Assembly: GCA_963975575.1 (NCBI GenBank)
Contig: CAXBHL010000002.1
Location: 434,001-498,000, forward strand
Source: UBA6054 sp963975575
Lineage (GTDB): Bacteria > Planctomycetota > Phycisphaerae > Phycisphaerales > UBA1924
Length of the DNA: 64,000 nt
Reading direction: 5' to 3'
In this document: positions 59,332-64,000 of the stretch, piece by piece
Numbering within the stretch: the stretch's first letter is position 1
How the letters are laid out: the number at the start of each line of letters is the position of its first letter
Notes under the pieces: model-generated
Told to the model about the DNA's origin: nothing
Databases searched by the model: none
What the model saw: only the letters and a program-made list of their open reading frames with translations
Program-made: the position numbers and the translations under genes

Positions 59332-59699
59332 GCGTGGAAGTCGAAGAACTCCTTTCCGAGTACGACGAGAAGGTCGCCCGCATGGCCCGGGCCCTCCGGG
59401 CGGTCGTCTGCACCGCGGCGCCGGACGCCGAGGAGTCCGTCCAGATCGGCTGGGCCACCATCGGCTACCGCATCGAGCACCACTTCATGGTCATCGTCCC
59501 CAGGGCCGACCACGTCCGCCTGCGGTTCGAGGCCGGCGTCGAACTGCCCGACCCCGACCGCATCCTCGAGCCGGGCGGCAAGCGCTGCACCAACCTGATC
59601 TTCCACGAGCCCGAAGAGATCGACTGGCTGCAGGTCTCGCGCTACGTGCAGAACGCCGCCGAGTTCGATCGCTGGGGCGAGATCGAACGCGTCGCCTGA
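59328..59699 (+). CDS. DUF1801-like small protein
   Basis: This 123-residue protein has the pattern of DUF1801/YdhG-type proteins: APDAEESVQIGWATIGYRIE, HFMVIVPRADHVRLRFEAG and EPEEIDWLQVSRYVQNAAEF. Function unknown; the fold is similar to iron chaperone frataxin-like proteins in some members. It is the last gene of a three-gene run with the FIST protein. Confidence 0.75.
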   Translation: MSVEVEELLSEYDEKVARMARALRAVVCTAAPDAEESVQIGWATIGYRIEHHFMVIVPRADHVRLRFEAGVELPDPDRILEPGGKRCTNLIFHEPEEIDWLQVSRYVQNAAEFDRWGEIERVA

Positions 59700-59717
59700 A
59701 TACTCAGTAACGCACTG

Positions 59718-61058
59718 TCAGACCTGCACCGGGTCCGGCTCGTCCGGGTCCGGATGGCTCAGGTCGCGGTCCTTCGGCGGTTTCGGCGGCCGCAGGAACA
59801 GCGAGGCCGCCGCCAGCGGAACGCCGCTCGCAGCGAACGCCAGCAGGATCGGCACATAGTCCTTGTCCGCCAGCACGTACGCCTTGCCGGCCATCCAAGG
59901 TCCGATGCCCGTGGCCGCGACGGAAGCCAGCGAGATCGTCCCCCGGATTGCACCGTGGTGCGTGCGCCCGAAGTACCGCGCGATCGCCGGGTTTCCGACC
60001 GCGACCGATACGGCCATCGAGAACCCGAAGATCCCCATGCCCGTGGCCATGGTCGCGATGACGCGTTCCTGCGGCACCCACCCGGCCACGCCCGCCAGGC
60101 ACACCACGCACGCGACGAGCATCAGCAGCGGCCCGATCGGCATCAGGTGCCGCGGCTTGAACCGGTCCACCAGCCAACCGAGGGCGAGCATGCCCACGCC
60201 GAAGCAGATCGGCCACGGCTGGATCGCGATGGCCGTCTGCGCCTCCGTGCCCTCCAGCCCCGCGCCGCGGAGCATCTCCTGCATGTGGAACAGCAGGGCC
60301 GTGCCGATCAGCCCGTTGGCGCACATGATCGGCACCAGGATCCAGAACGCCCGCGTGCCCATCGCCTGCTTGCGCGTGAATGCCGGGTCGTTGAGGGGCG
60401 CGCGTCCGCCGTGCACGGTGTCGTGGGTCGCGTGCTCGATCGGATCGCCGTCGAGGTGCTGGCCGATGTCCTCGGGCTTGTTGCGGAACAGGAACAGCAA
60501 CGCCGGCACCACCAGCGCCAGCACGAACCCCGCCAGGACAACCATGGCGGTCTGCCAGCCGAAGCGTTCGATGAGCCAGGCGGTGGGGCGGGGCATCAGC
60601 GCCGAGCCGCCCGCGAAGCCGGCGATCGCCAGGATCGAGTGCGTGGTTCCCAGGCGTCGCTCGAACCACATCGCGATCGCGTGCCCCGCCAGCATGCCCA
60701 GCGAACCCTGCCCCAGGAAGCGGATCAGGAAGAAGCACCCGGCGAGTTGGATCAGGCTGTGCGCCCGGGTGATCAGCAGCAGCGACGCGGCCAGCGCGAC
60801 CACCACCACCGCGGTCACCTTCCGCAGCCCGTGCCGGTCGGCCATCCGCCCCACCCACGGCAGCGGGAACGCCGCCAGGATCGTCCCGATCGTGTACGCC
60901 CGGCTGAGCTGTTCGACGTTCAGACCGGCCGCGGTGCGGAACGAGTCGTTGAACAGCGACACCACCACGGTCTGCGAGGGCATCGTCGCCACCGCCATGG
61001 CGATCGCCACGCCGAGCATCACCCAGCCGTAAAAAAATCCGGTTCGCTTGCTTGTCAC
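59718..61058 (-). CDS. Major facilitator superfamily transporter
   Basis: This 446-residue transporter has twelve helices and the loop motif GRMADRHGLRKVTAV after helix 2. Start codon is GTG at 61058. Extra residues in the central loop include NKPEDIGQHLDGDPIEHATH. The shape suggests a monocarboxylate/oxalate-formate-type MFS (OFA family), but the substrate cannot be assigned. It is followed by a Pro/Asp-rich tail. Confidence 0.85.
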   Translation of the reverse strand: MTSKRTGFFYGWVMLGVAIAMAVATMPSQTVVVSLFNDSFRTAAGLNVEQLSRAYTIGTILAAFPLPWVGRMADRHGLRKVTAVVVVALAASLLLITRAHSLIQLAGCFFLIRFLGQGSLGMLAGHAIAMWFERRLGTTHSILAIAGFAGGSALMPRPTAWLIERFGWQTAMVVLAGFVLALVVPALLFLFRNKPEDIGQHLDGDPIEHATHDTVHGGRAPLNDPAFTRKQAMGTRAFWILVPIMCANGLIGTALLFHMQEMLRGAGLEGTEAQTAIAIQPWPICFGVGMLALGWLVDRFKPRHLMPIGPLLMLVACVVCLAGVAGWVPQERVIATMATGMGIFGFSMAVSVAVGNPAIARYFGRTHHGAIRGTISLASVAATGIGPWMAGKAYVLADKDYVPILLAFAASGVPLAAASLFLRPPKPPKDRDLSHPDPDEPDPVQV

Positions 61059-61083
61059 CGCGGAGGGTATCCCCGCCCGCCGC

Positions 61084-62031
61084 TCAGAGCAGACCCAGCG
61101 CCTTCGTGTCGTCCACCGGTTCGTCGAACGAGCAACTCCCGTAGCCGGTCGCGAACGACTCCCGCACGCGGCTCAGTTCCAGCAGGTTGATGGTGATGTC
61201 CCGCCAGCCCGCGTCGGTGTCGGTCAGGACGAAGGCCTTGGGGTCGGTCTCTCCGAGCACGCGGACCGCCGTGACTTCGTCGATGTCCGCCACCCGCACC
61301 AACGCGGCCGCGAGGAAGACGTTGAAGAATCCGTGCATGACCCCACGCGGCGGCTTGTCCTCGTAGGTCAGGTTCTGCTCGGCCCGCACCGGGTGGTGCA
61401 GGCCCGCGGTCGCCTTGAACGCCACGTCGGCCCGGTGGCAGGCCAGCAGGAACCGGGCGATGTCCTCGCACGACGGGAACAGCTCCGGCGTCACGCCGCC
61501 ACAACGGATCTTGGCCAGCGCGTCGTTGCCGGCCAGCGCCGCGACGAACCCGCGCGGGTCGCCCCCGATGACCGTGCCCTTGGGGAACTCGAAACTCGGC
61601 GTGATGTCGTCGGGGATCAGGTCCAGGGCTTCGTCGATGTCGCCGGGCTCTTCCACCCGCATCTCGACCGCGTCGACCCGGGCCAGCCCGTGCTCCTCGT
61701 GGCGGTGGTGCTCGTTGAACTCGTCGATCACGCCCAGGCACTCGTCCAGGTCCTCGTCGATGATGGCCGAGACCGACCACGCCGGCAGGTCGTCGGCCAT
61801 CTCGCGGTAGCCGCTGGTGGCGAACGTGCCGGGCATCAGCATCGCGCCGTGCTCGGTCAGGTCCATGAGTTTCGTGACCGGGCAGATGAACCGCGAGAGG
61901 AACCCCGCGTGCTCGGACCGCGTGTGCCGCGCGAAGTTCTCCACCGCCGGGCCCATGGCCAGCTTGCTCGGCGGGAACAGCCCCGCGTAGTCGATCAGTC
62001 CGTCCATCAGGGTCTCGACGGCCTTGGTCAT
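61084..62031 (-). CDS. Conserved hypothetical protein
   Basis: This 315-residue soluble protein begins MTKAVETLMDGLIDYAGLFP, and contains IRCGGVTPELFPSCEDIARF and HRADVAFKATAGLHHPVR. The alternating strand-helix pattern would suit a TIM-barrel-like fold. I do not recognise a family. No signal or membrane segment is present. It lies 27 bp downstream of the hydrolase gene and 25 bp before the MFS gene, so the three probably form an operon. Confidence 0.7.
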   Translation of the reverse strand: MTKAVETLMDGLIDYAGLFPPSKLAMGPAVENFARHTRSEHAGFLSRFICPVTKLMDLTEHGAMLMPGTFATSGYREMADDLPAWSVSAIIDEDLDECLGVIDEFNEHHRHEEHGLARVDAVEMRVEEPGDIDEALDLIPDDITPSFEFPKGTVIGGDPRGFVAALAGNDALAKIRCGGVTPELFPSCEDIARFLLACHRADVAFKATAGLHHPVRAEQNLTYEDKPPRGVMHGFFNVFLAAALVRVADIDEVTAVRVLGETDPKAFVLTDTDAGWRDITINLLELSRVRESFATGYGSCSFDEPVDDTKALGLL

Positions 62032-62058
62032 GGCGCCTCCGTGGTTCGTCCGCGTGGT

Positions 62059-63645
62059 CTACTTGGCCAGCCGTGCGATCAGCCGCCACAGGTCGTGGGC
62101 CCCCAGCGATGAGCCCGTCCGCTCGTTGAACCGCTCGGCCAGCCGGTCGAATCCCTCGGTGTAGGGGAGCCTATCCCGCTGGCCGAGCGAGCCGGCGTGC
62201 TCGATCACGAGTTCTTCGAGCAGCGTCTCGTGCTCGGGATCGATCTTCGGCGGGTGGTCCGGCGCCCGGCCCAGTCGCGGCAACCGACCGGCCTTGCGCA
62301 GGCGCTGCAGCGAGTGCAGCGCCTCCCGCCGGTCGTCCACCTTCGCCAGCCCGCACAGCCGCTCGAACTCCGGCGTGTAGGGCAGGGCGTCCAGCGTGCG
62401 CCCGACCGTCTCGTACGCGTTGATCAGGGCCGTGACGTAGGAATCGAGCGTGACCGAGCCGGCGAACAGCGTCGCGGCCGGCTTCTCTTCCTCGTGCCCC
62501 CCGCCCGCGATCGGCGGCATGTCCCCCGCCGGCGAGCGGTCGCCCGAGTGCAGCACCGGCTCCCACGCCTGCATCAGCTCGATCGGGCGCTTGCCCGGCT
62601 CGAAATAGTCCACCAGGCACCGCTCGAACAATGCGTGCCGGCGTGCGTTGGAGATGCCCCCGTCGATGTGCCCGTACGGGACCAGGAACCGCCACTTCCG
62701 CGCCGGGTCCGCGTCGATCGAGTTGAAGATCGCCGCGGCGGTGGGGGCCGGCACGATGTCGTCCTTCATCGCCAGCTTGCACAGCGTCGGTCGACGGACC
62801 TTGGTCGCGTGCACCACCGCGTCGCACAGGCGCACGCGGTCGACCAGCTCGTCCCGCCGCGCCGCGTGGTGCGTCAGGATCTTGACGATGTCCCCCCCCG
62901 AGCCGCTGGCCCGGTGCGTCAGCCGCCAGTGCCAATCGCCCAGGCTCGGCAGCCCCAGGGCCACGCGGTCGATGAAGTGCGCCCGCGGCAGCCGGCCGGC
63001 CAGCTGCGCCGCCGCCATCACCGCCAGGCCGCCGCCAAGGGACTCCCCGTAGATCGAGATCGTCGGGTGGTCCGTCGGCTCCGGCTCGGCGTCCACGCCG
63101 TCGCCGCGACGACCGATGATCCAGTTGCGCAGCACCCGGCACGCGTGGAACACGTCCGCCACCCCGTGCGGCACGATCCACTCGTTGTGCGTCGGTGCGT
63201 CCAGCCCCCGCCCGACCCAGCCCGCGCCGACCGCGTCGGGCGTGCGCAGGTCGCCGGTCTCCCGCTGCGAGCCCGGGAAGCCCCGCAGCCGGATCGCGAA
63301 CACCATCACGCCGGTGTCCGCCACCCGTCTCCACCGCGCGTCTTCGACTTCGCACGCCCGCGGGCTCGTGCCGTGCACGACCACCAGCCCCGCGCGGACC
63401 TTCATGCCCTTGGGCGGCAGCACCAGACGCCCGCCGATCCGCACGCCGCCCGCCGAGTCAAACTCGTGCGTCACGGTCGGGTCCGACGGGTCGTCGACCG
63501 TCCGCCGCCGGATCGCGGGCAGTTCCGATGTGACGGCGTTGTACCAGTGGTTCCAGAACACCGAGTGATCCGGCGCGGGCGTGGGGTCGCCCACGTGGGC
63601 GAAGGTCCGCACGCCGGGCAGGCCGAAATCGTCCGGTTCGATCAT
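62059..63645 (-). CDS. Alpha/beta hydrolase family protein
   Basis: This 528-residue protein has an alpha/beta-hydrolase core in about residues 60-330: strand LVVVHGTSPRACEVEDARW, nucleophile elbow ISIYGESLGGGLAVMAAAQL (Ser in GESLG) and a likely catalytic His in VPYGHIDGGISN. The remaining ~200 residues are helical. There is no signal sequence. The substrate is unknown. It starts 4 bp after the PD40 gene ends. Confidence 0.8.
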   Translation of the reverse strand: MIEPDDFGLPGVRTFAHVGDPTPAPDHSVFWNHWYNAVTSELPAIRRRTVDDPSDPTVTHEFDSAGGVRIGGRLVLPPKGMKVRAGLVVVHGTSPRACEVEDARWRRVADTGVMVFAIRLRGFPGSQRETGDLRTPDAVGAGWVGRGLDAPTHNEWIVPHGVADVFHACRVLRNWIIGRRGDGVDAEPEPTDHPTISIYGESLGGGLAVMAAAQLAGRLPRAHFIDRVALGLPSLGDWHWRLTHRASGSGGDIVKILTHHAARRDELVDRVRLCDAVVHATKVRRPTLCKLAMKDDIVPAPTAAAIFNSIDADPARKWRFLVPYGHIDGGISNARRHALFERCLVDYFEPGKRPIELMQAWEPVLHSGDRSPAGDMPPIAGGGHEEEKPAATLFAGSVTLDSYVTALINAYETVGRTLDALPYTPEFERLCGLAKVDDRREALHSLQRLRKAGRLPRLGRAPDHPPKIDPEHETLLEELVIEHAGSLGQRDRLPYTEGFDRLAERFNERTGSSLGAHDLWRLIARLAK

Positions 63646-63649
63646 CCGC

Positions 63650-64000
63650 TCATCCGCCCGGCATGAACTCTTGGAAACCCTCTTCCAGCTTGCGGTCGGC
63701 GATCTTCCGCCGCTCGGCCTCCAGGCGGGCCTCCACCGCGTCCAGATCGATCCGCGCCGCCCAGAGCTGGCTGCTGGGCCGGTCCTCGCCGGCGACCTGC
63801 TCCCCGCGCTGTGCGGTCCACATCATCCACGCCCCGTCCGGCGTGAACACCGGCAGCCCGTCGAAGCCGCGGGCGTCGGTGATCCGGACCCGGGCCCGGT
63901 CGGCCGGGTCGTGATCGCCCGTCGCGTCGATCGCGAACACCTCGTAGTTGCCGTGGCTGACCTCGCTGGTGGCGTAGAACAACGCCGAGCCGTCGGGCGT
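63650..64000 (-). CDS. Partial TolB/WD40-like (PD40) protein, C-terminal end
   Basis: The frame enters from beyond the right edge. The last ~116 residues contain a PD40 repeat (TPDGSALFYATSEVSHGNYE and GLPVFTPDGAWMMWTAQ) and end in a helical tail. The full protein is probably a TolB-like beta-propeller. It precedes the hydrolase by 4 bp and so may head the same operon. Confidence 0.75.
   Translation of the reverse strand, partial: TPDGSALFYATSEVSHGNYEVFAIDATGDHDPADRARVRITDARGFDGLPVFTPDGAWMMWTAQRGEQVAGEDRPSSQLWAARIDLDAVEARLEAERRKIADRKLEEGFQEFMPGG

Overview
The window is 64 kb of very GC-rich bacterial chromosome (roughly 70% G+C by eye) with tightly packed genes, many ATGA or GTGA start/stop overlaps and long antisense shadow frames. 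The gene content points to a planctomycete, most likely a member of the Phycisphaerae. The signs are a prepilin-like protein with the planctomycete 'SNLRQIGLGLHMY' motif, a single dockerin-like repeat at the end of a secreted protein, an RskA-type anti-sigma factor, futalosine-type menaquinone synthesis (mqnE) and a clade II N2O reductase locus. The taxonomy is inference; no rRNA gene is present.

Layout. 0.2-6.8 kb: a long coiled-coil membrane protein with Wzz-like topology, an ECF sigma/anti-sigma pair, a pseudopilin and a secreted cyclophilin. 6.8-13.9 kb: a minus-strand run built around an ABC exporter with a membrane-fusion protein, one ATPase, two MacB/FtsX-type permeases, a thioredoxin-like lipoprotein, an OB-fold-like lipoprotein, a beta-barrel and a Cys-rich secreted protein. 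14.2-30.4 kb: a tRNA-Ala and an anaerobic nitrogen-oxide respiration island. It holds a nos operon (dihaem cytochrome, nosZ, membrane protein, nosD, nosF, nosY, nosL, di-iron repair protein), an Rrf2 regulator with candidate operators, and a nitrite-ammonification operon (lipoprotein, ResB-CcsA fusion, nrfH, nrfA, alginate-export-type porin). 30.5-38.2 kb: envelope proteins (PRC-barrel, DUF4198-like, DUF4331-like with dockerin), SixA, CrcB and zinc-ribbon membrane proteins. 38.3-42.0 kb: two tandem glutamate 5-kinase genes and proA. 42.0-56.5 kb: housekeeping genes (mqnE, rdgB, PfkB kinase, isocitrate dehydrogenase, Sua5/TsaC, rpiA, ALDH7) with a TPR-sulfotransferase, an S41-like peptidase and a TolC-type lipoprotein. 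56.7-64.0 kb: a secreted SH3-like protein, FIST, DUF1801-like and MFS proteins, an unrecognised conserved protein, an alpha/beta hydrolase and the end of a TolB/PD40 protein.

The most unusual feature is at 43.1-45.0 kb. A 543-bp element (exactly 181 codons) bounded by inverted hairpin arms carries a REP-associated tyrosine transposase (RAYT) domain and sits in frame inside rdgB. The RdgB motifs are kept on both sides, so one continuous frame encodes RdgB-N / transposase / RdgB-C. About 1.3 kb away, an 88-bp palindromic element made of the same arms sits in frame inside mqnE. The arms differ by paired changes that preserve the hairpin. This looks like a small mobile palindrome family that tolerates, and may specialise in, in-frame insertion into essential or near-essential genes, caught next to its own transposase.

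How the genes fit together. The nos and nrf operons give two ways of disposing of nitrogen oxides (N2O to N2, nitrite to ammonium). They share a likely supply of c-type cytochromes through the ResB-CcsA protein and a repair function for NO-damaged iron centres. The Rrf2 regulator lies between them and is the obvious candidate controller.
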